Assembly (NCBI GenBank): GCA_963597355.1
Contig: CAVBPR010000007.1
Span: 124,001 to 188,000, forward strand
Direction of reading: 5' to 3'
Length of the DNA stretch: 64,000 bases
Source of the DNA: UMGS1766 sp963597355
GTDB taxonomy: Bacteria; Bacillota; Clostridia; Oscillospirales; Oscillospiraceae
This document shows, one piece after another, positions 1-8,797 of this stretch. Positions within the stretch are counted from its first letter, which is position 1. Each line of letters starts with the position of its first letter. The position numbers were made by a program, and so were the translations under genes. The notes under the pieces were generated by a model, which did not search any database, was not told where the DNA came from, and was given only the letters and a program-made list of their open reading frames with translations.

Positions 1-503
1 AAGGTAACAATCGGTGCTGCGGCATCAAAGAAGTGGAGGTAGTTTGTCTCGGGGAACAGGCGGGCAATGTCCTCGCTGAGAGCATCCGAAGTCAAGGGAC
101 CGGAGGCAATCAGAACCTGTCCATCCTCCGGAATATGGGTAACCTCGCCTTCGATGACGGTAATATTAGGGTGATTTCGGATGCGTTCTGTGACTGCGGC
201 AGAAAAGGCGGTACGATCGACCGCCAGTGCACCGCCGGCCGGCACACGATGGGCATCAGCACAGGCCATAATGAGGGAGCCCATCTGCCGCAGCTCTTCT
301 TTTAATAAGCCAACTGCATTTTCCAGCTGATCACTGCGCAGAGAGTTAGAGCAGACCAGCTCAGCGAAATCGGCGCTGTGGTGTGCCGGGGTGGTTTTCA
401 GCGGCTTCATCTCATGGAGCTGGACAGGAATCCCCCGTTCAGCCAGCTGCCAGGCGGCTTCGCTGCCTGCCAGACCGGCGCCAATAACTTTTACAGGTTC
501 CAT
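1..503 (-). CDS. trmFO: tRNA (uracil-54-C5)-methyltransferase TrmFO, N-terminal part
   Basis: Folate- and FAD-dependent enzyme that makes ribothymidine at position 54 of tRNA. The visible N-terminus begins MEPVKVIGAGLAGSEAAWQL, a GxGxxG dinucleotide-binding motif, followed by the family segment VCSNSLRSDQLENAVGLLKE. About 167 residues are present; the rest lies left of base 1. The ATG at 503 is preceded by an AGAGGA ribosome site inside the end of topA, and only 3 bases separate the two genes, so they are cotranscribed and probably coupled. The order dprA-topA-trmFO is common in Firmicutes. Identification is firm. Confidence 0.93.
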   Translation of the reverse strand, partial: MEPVKVIGAGLAGSEAAWQLAERGIPVQLHEMKPLKTTPAHHSADFAELVCSNSLRSDQLENAVGLLKEELRQMGSLIMACADAHRVPAGGALAVDRTAFSAAVTERIRNHPNITVIEGEVTHIPEDGQVLIASGPLTSDALSEDIARLFPETNYLHFFDAAAPIVT

Positions 504-506
504 GGG

Positions 507-2909
507 TTATTCCTCTTTCACTTCCGCTGAGGCGGCTTTTTTGGTTGTTTTCTTCGCAGTTGTCTTTTTTGTGGTTGCTTTCTTAGCAGTCACCTTTTCG
601 GTGGTTGCTTTCTTAGCAGTCGCCTTTTCGGTGGTTGCCTTCTTAGCAGGTGCTTTCTTGGCAGTTGTCTTTTTGGCGGTTGTCTTCTTTGCAGGGGCTT
701 TTTTCGCGGTGGATTTCTTAGTGGGGGTTTCGCTCTTGTCCTCCGTCTTGGTTTCGGTGGGCTCAGCAGTTTCCGATTTTTTCTTCGGATAACCCCGCTG
801 ATCCTCCGGCAGGAAACGGCTGCATTTTTCGTTGATGCAGAACGGTTTTTTAAACCCGCGTCCGGATTTTTTGAACATTGTCATGCCGCATTCCGGGCAG
901 TTATCTTTCACAGGTACGTCCCAGGTCATGAAGTCGCAGGGAGTTCCGTTAACTACTTTGTTTCGTTCACATCCGTAGTAGGTATAGCCGTTTCGGCTGG
1001 TTTTCTTTAAAATACGACTGCCGCATTTGGGGCATTTGCCGGGCATTTCAATCACCAGCGGTTTGGTGAAGGAACATTCCGGATAACCGGGGCAGGCCAG
1101 AAAACGGCCGAAGCGGCCGGATTTCACGACCATTTGACGGCCGCAGACGTCGCAAACTTCGTCGGAAAGCTCCGGGGGAATCTTGATCCGTTCTCCATCC
1201 AGATCTTTTTCCGCCTGCTCCAGTTCAGCAGAAAAGCCGGTGTAGAACTGGCTCAGGACATCCTTCCAGAACACCTTGCCTGCCTCTACTTCGTCCAGCT
1301 GGGATTCCATATGAGCGGTAAAAGCGGGGTCTACCACATCGGGGAACTTGTCCTTCATCAGCTGGGTAACGACTTCACCCAAGGGGGTGGGACGCAGTGC
1401 CTTTCCTTCTTTTACAACGTATTCACGATCCATGATCGTAGAAATTGTGGGAGCAAATGTGGAGGGACGACCGATTCCCTTCTCTTCCAGCACCTTGATC
1501 AGCGTTGCTTCGCTGTAGCGGGCAGGCGGCTGAGTGAAGTGCTGCGCTCCGTCTACGTCCTTCAGACTCAGGGCTTCTCCCTCGCTCAGGTCCGGCAGGG
1601 GAGAGTTGCGCTCGCCATCCTCTTCGTCCTTTGTAACTTCATATACTGCGGTGAAACCGGAAAAACGCTGAGCTGTGTGAGTAGCGCGGAAGAGATGTGT
1701 GCCGGCAGTGATATCAATGGAAAGGTTGTCATAGACTGCGTTTGCCATCTGGCAAGACAGGAAACGACTCCAGATCAGCTTATAAAGACGATACTGCTCC
1801 TGGGTTAAGCTCTTTCGAACCGATTCAGGCGTTAACTCCACGTTGGAGGGGCGAATGGCCTCGTGGGCATCCTGAGCTCCGGCCTTTGCCTTGAAACGGC
1901 GGGTCTCCGGCGGATAATAAGACTCACCGTAGCGGGCAATGATGAATTGCTTTGCAGCGCTGAGTGCATCCTCGGAAAGACGCAGTGAATCCGTACGCAT
2001 GTAAGTGATCAGACCGATGGTGCCTTCGCCCTCAATGTCGACGCCTTCATAGAGCTGCTGAGCGATCGACATTGTGCGGCGGGGAGCCATGTTTAATTTG
2101 CGGGAGGCTTCCTGCTGCAAAGTAGAGGTGGTGAAGGGCGGTGCAGGCTGACGCTGCTTTTCTGTTCGGCGCACAGCGGAAACGACAAACTGCTCTTTCG
2201 AGAGCTGCTCTTTAATTGCTTCTACCTCTGCTTCAGAGCTCAATTCGTCTTTCTTTTTTCCGTTTGAGCCATGATAACGGGCGATAAAGCTGCCGATGCG
2301 GGGGGCGATGCGATCTAGAGTCACATCCATCGTCCAGTATTCCTGGCTCTGAAATGCGCGAATTTCTTCTTCCCGCTCTACCACAAGGCGAGTCGCAACC
2401 GACTGGACACGGCCGGCAGACAAGCCACGCCGTACTTTTCGCCAGAGCAGGGGAGAAAGCTGATAGCCGACGATGCGGTCGAGAATCCGCCGCGCCTGCT
2501 GGGCGTCCACCAGATCCTGATCAATGGGACGGGGATGGGTGATGGACTCGTTCACCACTTTCTTCGTGATTTCATTAAAGGTAACACGATAGGTTTTGTC
2601 ATCTGGAATGCCGAGTAGTTCTTTTAGATGCCAGGAAATGGCTTCTCCTTCTCGGTCAGGGTCGGTTGCAAGAAAGACTTTTTCGCTTGCAGCGGCAGCT
2701 TCCTGCAGTGCAGCGATGATTTCCTCTTTTCCCTTGATGGGCTGATAGTTGGGGGTAAAACCGTTTTCAATATCAACGCCCAGTTTGCTTTTGGGAAGAT
2801 CGCGAATGTGTCCCATGGAAGCGGTGACCTGATAATCCCGTCCCAAATATTTGCCGATGGTCTTTGCCTTGGCGGGAGACTCCACGATAACTAATTTAGC
2901 TTTGGACAT
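507..2909 (-). CDS. topA: DNA topoisomerase I
   Basis: Type IA topoisomerase that relaxes negative supercoils. The Toprim domain has Glu10 in VESPAKAKT and the acidic set D83/D85/E87. The catalytic tyrosine is Y303 in GLITYMRTDS. Three four-cysteine zinc ribbons follow (CDVCG, CPKCG, CPECG). The last ~85 residues are a low-complexity tail of repeated Lys-Lys-Ala/Thr units (about 715-800), like histone H1 tails, probably for nonspecific DNA contact. Length 800 aa is normal for the family plus the tail. A GGAGG site precedes the ATG. It sits between dprA and trmFO. Confidence 0.97.
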   Translation of the reverse strand: MSKAKLVIVESPAKAKTIGKYLGRDYQVTASMGHIRDLPKSKLGVDIENGFTPNYQPIKGKEEIIAALQEAAAASEKVFLATDPDREGEAISWHLKELLGIPDDKTYRVTFNEITKKVVNESITHPRPIDQDLVDAQQARRILDRIVGYQLSPLLWRKVRRGLSAGRVQSVATRLVVEREEEIRAFQSQEYWTMDVTLDRIAPRIGSFIARYHGSNGKKKDELSSEAEVEAIKEQLSKEQFVVSAVRRTEKQRQPAPPFTTSTLQQEASRKLNMAPRRTMSIAQQLYEGVDIEGEGTIGLITYMRTDSLRLSEDALSAAKQFIIARYGESYYPPETRRFKAKAGAQDAHEAIRPSNVELTPESVRKSLTQEQYRLYKLIWSRFLSCQMANAVYDNLSIDITAGTHLFRATHTAQRFSGFTAVYEVTKDEEDGERNSPLPDLSEGEALSLKDVDGAQHFTQPPARYSEATLIKVLEEKGIGRPSTFAPTISTIMDREYVVKEGKALRPTPLGEVVTQLMKDKFPDVVDPAFTAHMESQLDEVEAGKVFWKDVLSQFYTGFSAELEQAEKDLDGERIKIPPELSDEVCDVCGRQMVVKSGRFGRFLACPGYPECSFTKPLVIEMPGKCPKCGSRILKKTSRNGYTYYGCERNKVVNGTPCDFMTWDVPVKDNCPECGMTMFKKSGRGFKKPFCINEKCSRFLPEDQRGYPKKKSETAEPTETKTEDKSETPTKKSTAKKAPAKKTTAKKTTAKKAPAKKATTEKATAKKATTEKVTAKKATTKKTTAKKTTKKAASAEVKEE

Positions 2910-2945
2910 AGAATTCCTCCGGGTATAAAAACTGACAATATATTT

Positions 2946-4190
2946 TTATTTCAACTCCACAGTGGCTTCAAATCGGCCGCCGGACAGCTGGCAGACCAAA
3001 CCGCGGATGGTGAGCACGGTTAAGGTTGCGGAAACGCGGCGGGCAGGCAGTCCGGTGCGGGCGACCAACAGGTCGGTTACCAGCGATTCTTCCGCCAGGG
3101 CGCGGAGAATGGACTGCTCGTCGTCAGTGAACTCGCTGGCGTGTTCTTTCAGAGAGATTACGCGCCGATGGGATGCTTTTGGTGGAGCGGTGACATCGTT
3201 TCTTTCTTTTCTGGGTGGTGGTGTTGAGCCCTCATCCTCTATTTCGACAGAGCGCAGCCGCTGCGTCTGCTGAGCAGGAGTCAGAGAATCGGTCTGTTTG
3301 CGGCGGTGGGGATAAACAGACCAATACTGCTCTAAAATATCAGCGCCGGAACTGACGCACAGGGCCTCTCCCCGAACCAGCAGCTGATTGGTTCCGCTGG
3401 CGGCAGGGGCATCAATATTGGCAGGAACAGCATATACATCCCGTCCGGCATCGAGGGCTAAGCGGGCTACACTTAAAGTGCCGCTGCGCACAGGCGCTTC
3501 CACGCAGACCGTGCCCAATGCCAGCCCGGTGAGGAGTACATTGCGGCTGGCAAAGTACTCGCCCAGATGGGGCGTGCCCGGGGCGCGCTGACTGATAATC
3601 ATGCCGACTGCGGCAATGTCATCCAATAAGCGCCGGTTTTCCTCGTCGTTGTAGTAGGGTAAGTCTACGCCGCCGGCAACGACAGCCACCAGCGGGCCGC
3701 CGGCCTTTAAGGCACCATCCACCGAGAAGCGATCACATCCGCCGACAATGCCGGTAAGGACAAGACCGCCCAATCGGGTAATTTGAAACGCCAGCTCTGC
3801 GCTGACTTTGCGCCCGTAGGGGGTTGCCTTTCGTGTTCCTGCCATGGCAATGGCAATTTCATCATCAAAGCGGAGAAGGTTGCCGCGGTAATAGAGCACC
3901 AAAGGCGGCAAATCGATGTTCCGCAGGCGTTCCGGATAATCGGCATCCTGCCAGGTGAGAATGTGAACGCCGAGGCGATCGCAGTCTGCCAGCACCTGTT
4001 CTGCGGCTTCCAGTGACTTGTTTGCCAGCTTTTTGCGGTTGTTTTCCGTTAGACGGGGAACGAGGGCATATTCCTCCTCGTCGGCGAAGTAGGCCTGTTC
4101 CGGAGAACTGAAATGATGTACTACCTGCCATGCGGGGCCGGTGTCTAACGTGAGGGTGAGCCACAACCATGCCTTTAGGGGAGTCAACAT
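2946..4190 (-). CDS. dprA: DNA-processing protein DprA (divergent)
   Basis: DprA loads RecA on incoming single-stranded DNA during natural transformation. The Rossmann-like core is seen in IAIAMAGTRKATPYG, LVLTGIVGGCDRFSVDGAL and VYAVPANIDAPAASGTNQLL, and a winged-helix-like tail covers the last ~60 residues. Several usual residues are replaced: the SGxARGxDxxAHxGAL motif reads TGIVGGCDRFSVDGAL. I chose MLTPLKAW at 4190 because GGAGGAG lies 9 bases upstream; a start at 4220 would overlap the preceding gene and lacks such a site. 414 aa. With the pilus operon it hints at competence, but comEA, comEC and comFA are not in the window. Confidence 0.88.
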   Translation of the reverse strand: MLTPLKAWLWLTLTLDTGPAWQVVHHFSSPEQAYFADEEEYALVPRLTENNRKKLANKSLEAAEQVLADCDRLGVHILTWQDADYPERLRNIDLPPLVLYYRGNLLRFDDEIAIAMAGTRKATPYGRKVSAELAFQITRLGGLVLTGIVGGCDRFSVDGALKAGGPLVAVVAGGVDLPYYNDEENRRLLDDIAAVGMIISQRAPGTPHLGEYFASRNVLLTGLALGTVCVEAPVRSGTLSVARLALDAGRDVYAVPANIDAPAASGTNQLLVRGEALCVSSGADILEQYWSVYPHRRKQTDSLTPAQQTQRLRSVEIEDEGSTPPPRKERNDVTAPPKASHRRVISLKEHASEFTDDEQSILRALAEESLVTDLLVARTGLPARRVSATLTVLTIRGLVCQLSGGRFEATVELK

Positions 4191-4195
4191 CGTGT

Positions 4196-4957
4196 TTATC
4201 TCCTCCGATATTGTTCCCAAAGCACCACCGCTGCGGCTACTGCAGCATTTAACGATTCACAGGTAGCTTCCATGGGAATTCGAATGGTGGTTTCACACTG
4301 GGAAAGCAGGTCGGCAGAGACGCCGCTGCCTTCGCTGCCGATGATAATTGCGGTATGATCAAAATTTGCATCCGAAAGAGAAATGGTATCATCGCGCAGG
4401 GCAGTAGCAGCCAGTTTCAGGTGGGAGCGATGCATCAGGGCAGACAGTTCAGCAGAATCAACCTCCCATATTGGCATACGGAAAATAGCACCCATGGTGG
4501 AACGAACCGTTTTCGGATTGAAGGGATCTGCACAATGGTTTGTCAGCAGCAGTCCGTCGCAGCCAAAAGCATCTGCGGTGCGAAGGATGGTGCCAACATT
4601 GCCGGGATCCTGAAGACCGTCGAGAATGAGATAATGGGAGCCGGTCAGAGTTTCCGGCGGAGCCAGATCTGGCATACGAACCAGGAACAGCGCTCCCTGG
4701 GGAGCCTCCATGGGGGAGATACTCTGCATCAGTTCTCCGGGGACAACCACCGTTCGCACATCTGGCGGAGTTTTTGTGTCCGCCAAATCGTCTGATAAAA
4801 TTATCGTTTCAATCGGGGCGTGCCATTGGAGTGCTTCCTCAAGCATTTTTACTCCATCGCAGAGAAACAGCTTCTCTTTACGGCGAACTTTTCGATCATC
4901 CCGTATTTTTCGCACGCGAACCATCAGTGGGTTTGTGCGGCTGGTGATGTGCTCCAT
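4196..4957 (-). CDS. TrmH/SpoU family RNA 2'-O-methyltransferase (RlmB-like)
   Basis: SPOUT-fold methyltransferase that modifies a ribose in rRNA or tRNA with S-adenosylmethionine. Motif 1 is DGLQDPGNVGTILRTADAFG, motif 2 IIIGSEGSGVS and motif 3 IPMEATCESLNAAVA, which together form the trefoil knot cofactor site. The basic N-terminus (residues 1-30) suits RNA binding. 253 aa is a typical length. The ATG follows a GGAGG site and a clear promoter lies upstream. The gene heads the dprA-topA-trmFO operon, with 5 bases between its stop and dprA. The exact target nucleotide cannot be told from sequence. Confidence 0.9.
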   Translation of the reverse strand: MEHITSRTNPLMVRVRKIRDDRKVRRKEKLFLCDGVKMLEEALQWHAPIETIILSDDLADTKTPPDVRTVVVPGELMQSISPMEAPQGALFLVRMPDLAPPETLTGSHYLILDGLQDPGNVGTILRTADAFGCDGLLLTNHCADPFNPKTVRSTMGAIFRMPIWEVDSAELSALMHRSHLKLAATALRDDTISLSDANFDHTAIIIGSEGSGVSADLLSQCETTIRIPMEATCESLNAAVAAAVVLWEQYRRR

Positions 4958-5028
4958 GGCAATACCTCCGCTTTTTGTGCATTTTCTTGCTGCTTACCTT
5001 ATATAGAATGTGGAAACAGCTACAAGGA

Positions 5029-5058
5029 AGTATAAAACAAACCAAAGTAGAAAGTCAA
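5029..5058 (-). promoter_or_regulatory. Promoter of the SpoU-dprA-topA-trmFO operon
   Basis: Reading minus, -35 TTGACT (5058-5053), 17-base spacer, -10 TTATAC (5035-5030), or TATACT one base further with an 18-base spacer. It lies about 70 bases before the SpoU start. Confidence 0.7.
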
Positions 5059-5075
5059 CTTTTTTAAATAGATTA

Positions 5076-5110
5076 GCGGAGGATGCTGCAACATGGCAGA
5101 CATCCTCCGC
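5076..5110 (-). terminator. Hairpin ending the tryptophan-type ABC operon
   Basis: A perfect 10-bp inverted repeat (GCGGAGGATG/CATCCTCCGC, 15-base loop) begins 6 bases after the ATPase stop. The following tract is AT-rich (TAATCTATTT) but lacks a long T run, so termination may be moderate. Confidence 0.6.
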
Positions 5111-5116
5111 GATCCA

Positions 5117-5929
5117 TCAGTTTTCTTTTGTCGAGAGCAAAATCCGGTCGTTGTCAAAGTCCTTGCCCACATCAATCGAGAATTTCTCCAGCAGATCATC
5201 CACGGTCATGCCGTCGCGCTCTGCGCCGCTGATGTCCAGAACAATGCGTCCGGAATCCATCATCAACGTGCGGTTGCCCAGTTCCAGAGCCTGATGCATA
5301 TTGTGGGTGATCATCAGGCAGGTGATGTGCTGTTCGGATACCACTTTTTTCGTCAGTTCCAGCACTTTTTCTGCTGTGCCCGGGTCGAGGGCGGCGGTGT
5401 GCTCGTCAAGCAGCAGGATTTTCGGGGTGATCATGGTGGCCATCAACAGGGTTAATGCCTGCCGCTGACCGCCGGAAAGCAGACCGACCGGCTGCTTCAT
5501 GCGATCTTCCAATCCCATGTTCAGCTGGGCCAACTGAGCCCGAAATAACTCCTTTTCCGCCTTGGACACCCGGCGCAGGAACGCGTTTTTGCTTCCGGCA
5601 GTGTGAAGATAGGCCACAGCCAGGTTTTCCTCAATTGTCATGTTCGGAGCAGTGCCCCGCATAGGATCCTGAAACAGATGGCCAATATAGCGGGCGCGTT
5701 TGTGCTCGGGCTGAAAAGTAACCTCAGCTCCGTCCAGCTCAATCTGCCCCTGGTCAACGTAAAAGTTGCCGCAAATGGCGTTAAAGAGAGTGGATTTACC
5801 GGCGCCGTTGGAGCCGATAATTGTGATAAAGTCACCGGTGGCAACGTCCAGACTCAACTGCTTCAGAGCGGGCTTTTCGTTTGGCGTGCCGGGATTGAAT
5901 GTTTTAGAGATGTTTGTCAGCTTCAGCAT
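5117..5929 (-). CDS. ABC transporter ATP-binding protein (tryptophan importer, TrpXYZ type)
   Basis: Nucleotide-binding subunit that powers the importer encoded upstream. It shows Walker A GSNGAGKST, a Q-loop near LFQDPMRG, the signature LSGGQRQ, Walker B ILLLDEHTAALD and the switch histidine in MITHNM. 270 aa. Its start overlaps the permease end by 7 bases, so the two are translationally coupled. By T-box specifier and gene set it corresponds to the ATPase of predicted tryptophan transporters of Firmicutes. The ATPase assignment is certain; substrate is inferred from the leader. Confidence 0.92.
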   Translation of the reverse strand: MLKLTNISKTFNPGTPNEKPALKQLSLDVATGDFITIIGSNGAGKSTLFNAICGNFYVDQGQIELDGAEVTFQPEHKRARYIGHLFQDPMRGTAPNMTIEENLAVAYLHTAGSKNAFLRRVSKAEKELFRAQLAQLNMGLEDRMKQPVGLLSGGQRQALTLLMATMITPKILLLDEHTAALDPGTAEKVLELTKKVVSEQHITCLMITHNMHQALELGNRTLMMDSGRIVLDISGAERDGMTVDDLLEKFSIDVGKDFDNDRILLSTKEN

Positions 5930-7014
5930 GACGCTTGCCCTCCCTTCTTAGCCTTCTGACCGCGAAACAGCGCCCACAGTGCACAAATCAGAGCCAGAAC
6001 GGCCAGCATGGCAAACAGGGCACGAGCGGAAGTCGGGATGGCAGTCAGTGCTCCCAAGATAACCGTCAGTACGAAGAAAATCACGCTTAAGATTCGATGA
6101 AGATCCTTGCCGCGCCGCGCCAGCTTCTGCTGTTGAAAGTCAATCAGCTTCATCAAAGTGGGGTAAGAGATCGCCACAGCCACAATGATTGCACTGACCA
6201 GCTTCAGTGCCGAGGCGGGGAGGTTGAAGCGCAAAGCGATGGCCACTACAATGCGATACAGGCAGGAACCGATGACAACGCCCAAAGCCCGAAGGGGGAT
6301 GGAACGCTTGCCAAACAGCGTTTCACCGATAATCAGGCTGGCCAGAGCGATGGTGACCATGCCGGTGCCCATGTTGATGTCGCAGGATTTGTTGTACTCG
6401 CCAATCAGGCAGCCGGAAAGGGCTGTGATTGCATTTGAAATACACAGGCCGATGATAATCATCAGGGAAGGGTTGATGGAGGAGGAACGCACCATATCCG
6501 GGTTGTTTCCGGTCGCACGGATGGAAAGACCGAGACGAGTGCTTAAAAACAGCAACAGAAGGATCAATACCACCGCAACAAAGGCAAGGGCAACCAGCAG
6601 TTTCCGCAGGCTATAAAGGGCTGTGCCTTCTAAGAGCGCTTGCAGCTGTGTAAAGACAGTTGTGGAGTCGTTCAGGCTCAATGTAGATTTTCCCATCACA
6701 AGAATATTGATGGTGTAAAGGCCTGTATTTACGATAATGCCGGCCAAAAGGCTTTCCACGCCAAGTTTTGTCTGAAGAATCGCAGTAACGAAGCCGGACA
6801 GAGCTCCTGCGCCCATGGCGGCGAGAATGGCCAGCACGGGATGACCATTAATTGCAACGACTGCACCGACGGCACAGCCAAGGGTAAAGCAGCCATCTGT
6901 GGACAGGTCGCAGACATTGAGCATGGAGTAGCTCAAAAACAGAGCCAGCGCGATCAGACCGTAAATAAGACCCAGCTCCAGCGCGTTCTGGATCAGATCC
7001 CAGGTGATAAACAA
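5923..7014 (-). CDS. ABC transporter permease (tryptophan importer, TrpXYZ type)
   Basis: Membrane subunit of the branched-chain-type permease family, with about nine hydrophobic segments spread along 363 residues and a positively charged C-terminus. It begins with TTG (MFITWDLIQNALELGLIYGL), chosen because an AAAGGAGG site lies 8 bases upstream and the first helix starts right there. It overlaps the ATPase gene and follows the substrate-binding protein gene after a 124-base gap that holds a hairpin. Confidence 0.9.
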   Translation of the reverse strand: MFITWDLIQNALELGLIYGLIALALFLSYSMLNVCDLSTDGCFTLGCAVGAVVAINGHPVLAILAAMGAGALSGFVTAILQTKLGVESLLAGIIVNTGLYTINILVMGKSTLSLNDSTTVFTQLQALLEGTALYSLRKLLVALAFVAVVLILLLLFLSTRLGLSIRATGNNPDMVRSSSINPSLMIIIGLCISNAITALSGCLIGEYNKSCDINMGTGMVTIALASLIIGETLFGKRSIPLRALGVVIGSCLYRIVVAIALRFNLPASALKLVSAIIVAVAISYPTLMKLIDFQQQKLARRGKDLHRILSVIFFVLTVILGALTAIPTSARALFAMLAVLALICALWALFRGQKAKKGGQASC

Positions 7015-7086
7015 GCGGATTTCCTCCTTTTGATGTGATATGGTGGTGCAAAGACGGGCTTATGCGGAAGGGTGGAAGGTGCACAA

Positions 7087-7116
7087 CTGACCGGGCAGCT
7101 TATGCTGTCCGGTCAG
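7087..7116 (-). other. Intercistronic hairpin between binding protein and permease genes
   Basis: CTGACCGG ... CCGGTCAG, 8-bp perfect outer stem with further pairing inside, no T run. Such hairpins often stabilise the upstream mRNA so that the binding protein is made in excess over the membrane subunits; that role is inferred. Confidence 0.5.
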
Positions 7117-7138
7117 CAGATGTCAGAAACAGGGTGAA

Positions 7139-8212
7139 TTATTCGAAGCTTGCTGCAGTGGTGATTTCCTGCACCTCGGTGCAATAAGGAGCAAAGGCAG
7201 TCTTGATTGCATCCAGATCCAGATTCAAAGCAGTGCAGGTGTCGGTGTTGATGGTAGCAATGCCGTTGTCGAAGGTCTGAACGGCGGTGGTTGCAGGATC
7301 GGCGTTGTTCACGAGGATATCAACGACCATATCGGCAGTGGCTTTGCCCAGGTTGGCGTAGTCTACGCCATAGCCCAGGAAGGCGCCGTTCAGAGCGAAG
7401 GAGTCTGCGCCGGTGTAATGAGGAATGCCGGCTTCAATAAAGGACTCGTAGATGGACAGTTCTGCGTCCATGATGGTGTTGTCGGTGGGAGTAAATACAG
7501 CATCGACGCCTTCAGCGATCAAAGCCTGTGCGGCCAGCTGCACATCGCCGGTGGTGGAACCGGTCTTTTCGATGTATTTGATGTTATGAGCATCCAGGAA
7601 AGCCTTTGCATCGGCGATTGCCTGGGTGGAAGAATCCTGGGCGGTGTCATACAGCAGACCGACATAGTCGCAGTCTGGGTCAGCGGCGAGGATCAGATTC
7701 ATAATGGACTCGGTGTTCAGTGCATCGGATGTGCCGGTGACATTGCCGCCCGGGGTGTCCATGCTGTCCACCAGACCAGCGATGACAGGGTCAGTAACGG
7801 CGGAGAAGATCACAGGAATGTCGGTGTCTTCCAGAGAGCTTTGCATAACGGCGGCACTGGGCGTGGCGACAGCGACAACGATGTCTACATCGTCGGAGAT
7901 CATGTTGGCGCCAATCTGGCTGAGAACGCTCTGATCGGCCTGAGCATTGTCATAATAGTCTGCATAGTCAAAGGTTACGCCCAGCTCAGCGCCCTTGGCA
8001 TCCAATTCAGCTTCCAGATTGGAAACAATCTGGTTCAGAGAAGCGTGATCCATCCAGTTGACAATGCCAACCTTATAGGTTTTGCCATCTGCGTCTTTTG
8101 CGGCAGATCCAGATCCATTGGCTGCAGCGGAGCCGTCCGACGAAGATGAGCCGCAGGCGGCCAGTGCAAAGGCCATGGCAAGAGCCAACATCATTGCAAG
8201 CAGTTTTTTCAT
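7139..8212 (-). CDS. trpX: ABC transporter substrate-binding lipoprotein (tryptophan, TrpX type)
   Basis: Extracellular binding protein of the ABC_sub_bind family (related to Peripla_BP folds). Residues 1-20 are a lipoprotein signal with lipobox LAAC, followed by a Ser/Ala/Gly linker; the mature part begins near TYKVGIVNWMDHASLNQIV. Motifs typical of the family include VAVATPSAAVMQ, TDIPVIFSAVTDP and DAVFTPTDNTI. 357 aa. It is first in the operon, behind a T-box with a UGG specifier, which points to tryptophan as the ligand. The family also has members for other aromatic compounds, so the ligand is well supported but unproven. Confidence 0.88.
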   Translation of the reverse strand: MKKLLAMMLALAMAFALAACGSSSSDGSAAANGSGSAAKDADGKTYKVGIVNWMDHASLNQIVSNLEAELDAKGAELGVTFDYADYYDNAQADQSVLSQIGANMISDDVDIVVAVATPSAAVMQSSLEDTDIPVIFSAVTDPVIAGLVDSMDTPGGNVTGTSDALNTESIMNLILAADPDCDYVGLLYDTAQDSSTQAIADAKAFLDAHNIKYIEKTGSTTGDVQLAAQALIAEGVDAVFTPTDNTIMDAELSIYESFIEAGIPHYTGADSFALNGAFLGYGVDYANLGKATADMVVDILVNNADPATTAVQTFDNGIATINTDTCTALNLDLDAIKTAFAPYCTEVQEITTAASFE

Positions 8213-8254
8213 TTTGATTTCCTCCTACATAGAAACTCGGGCGGCAGGACATCC

Positions 8255-8531
8255 GAAAAAATAAAAAGCCCTCGTCCCATCATGGGACAAGAGCTCCAAC
8301 TCCTGCGGTACCACCCAAATTGACGATAAATCGTCCACTTTGTCACCTGCGCTGTTCCTACGCAGTCCCTGGGATAACGGGCGGGTTCCCGTCGTTGCAT
8401 ACTGGAGCGAACTCGTTCTGCGCTGCCCTCGGAAGCCCATTCGTCCCTCTGCTGGTGCAACGCTTCCACCGTCCGTTGCTCGCTTCATCCAGTGTTGCAA
8501 GGGAGTACTCCTCTTCCTCGTCGGTTTATTG
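8255..8531 (-). promoter_or_regulatory. T-box riboswitch, tryptophan (UGG) specifier
   Basis: Read minus, the leader carries the T-box GGGTGGTACCGC (8316-8305), which pairs with the tRNA acceptor end. It ends in a terminator stem (about 8294-8268) followed by a T-rich run. Stem I can be folded: GGAAG pairs with CTTCC, CTCCCT with AGGGA, GCAAC with GTTGC; an AGCGAG bulge and a GGTGG distal loop are present. The specifier loop reads GAA-UGG-G, placing the Trp codon at 8439-8437. Uncharged tRNA-Trp should favour antitermination and raise transporter expression. No other element explains the 585-base gap. Confidence 0.92.
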
Positions 8532-8537
8532 TGGTAA

Positions 8538-8566
8538 AGTATAGCGCGAAGAAATTGAGTTGTCAA
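8538..8566 (-). promoter_or_regulatory. Promoter of the tryptophan transporter operon
   Basis: Near-consensus sigma-A promoter read minus: TTGACA (8566-8561), 17-base spacer, TATACT (8543-8538). Transcription should begin near 8531, just ahead of T-box stem I. Confidence 0.9.
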
Positions 8567-8615
8567 GCGCTAAAAAAGATAAATTTCCGCAAAAAGAAAA
8601 ATAGTTGCCCAAAGG

Positions 8616-8656
8616 GGAACTGCAAGCGGATACCGCTGGAGTCCGCTTGCAGTTCC
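8616..8656 (-). terminator. Terminator-like hairpin downstream of the HIT gene
   Basis: GGAACTGCAAGCGGA pairs with TCCGCTTGCAGTTCC (15 bp, 11-base loop). On the minus strand the sequence after it is rich in T runs (CTATTTTTCTTTTT) only after ~12 bases. It separates the HIT gene from the next promoter. Confidence 0.65.
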
Positions 8657-8797
8657 GAAAGAGCAAAATAAATGGTGGTAGTCAATAACAGCCCAAAGAC
8701 ATGGCAGCATGATACGCAGTGCGGATACAGGTTTGCACTCGGCCCACCTTATCGCAGTCACCAATGCGTGCAAAGTCCTGAGCGCATTGTCTCATTC

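Noticed and set aside
391..792. Open frame on the plus strand with a repetitive Val/Phe/Ala sequence
   Set aside because: It is the complement of the Lys-rich tail of topA; no ribosome site, and the repeats are explained by topA.
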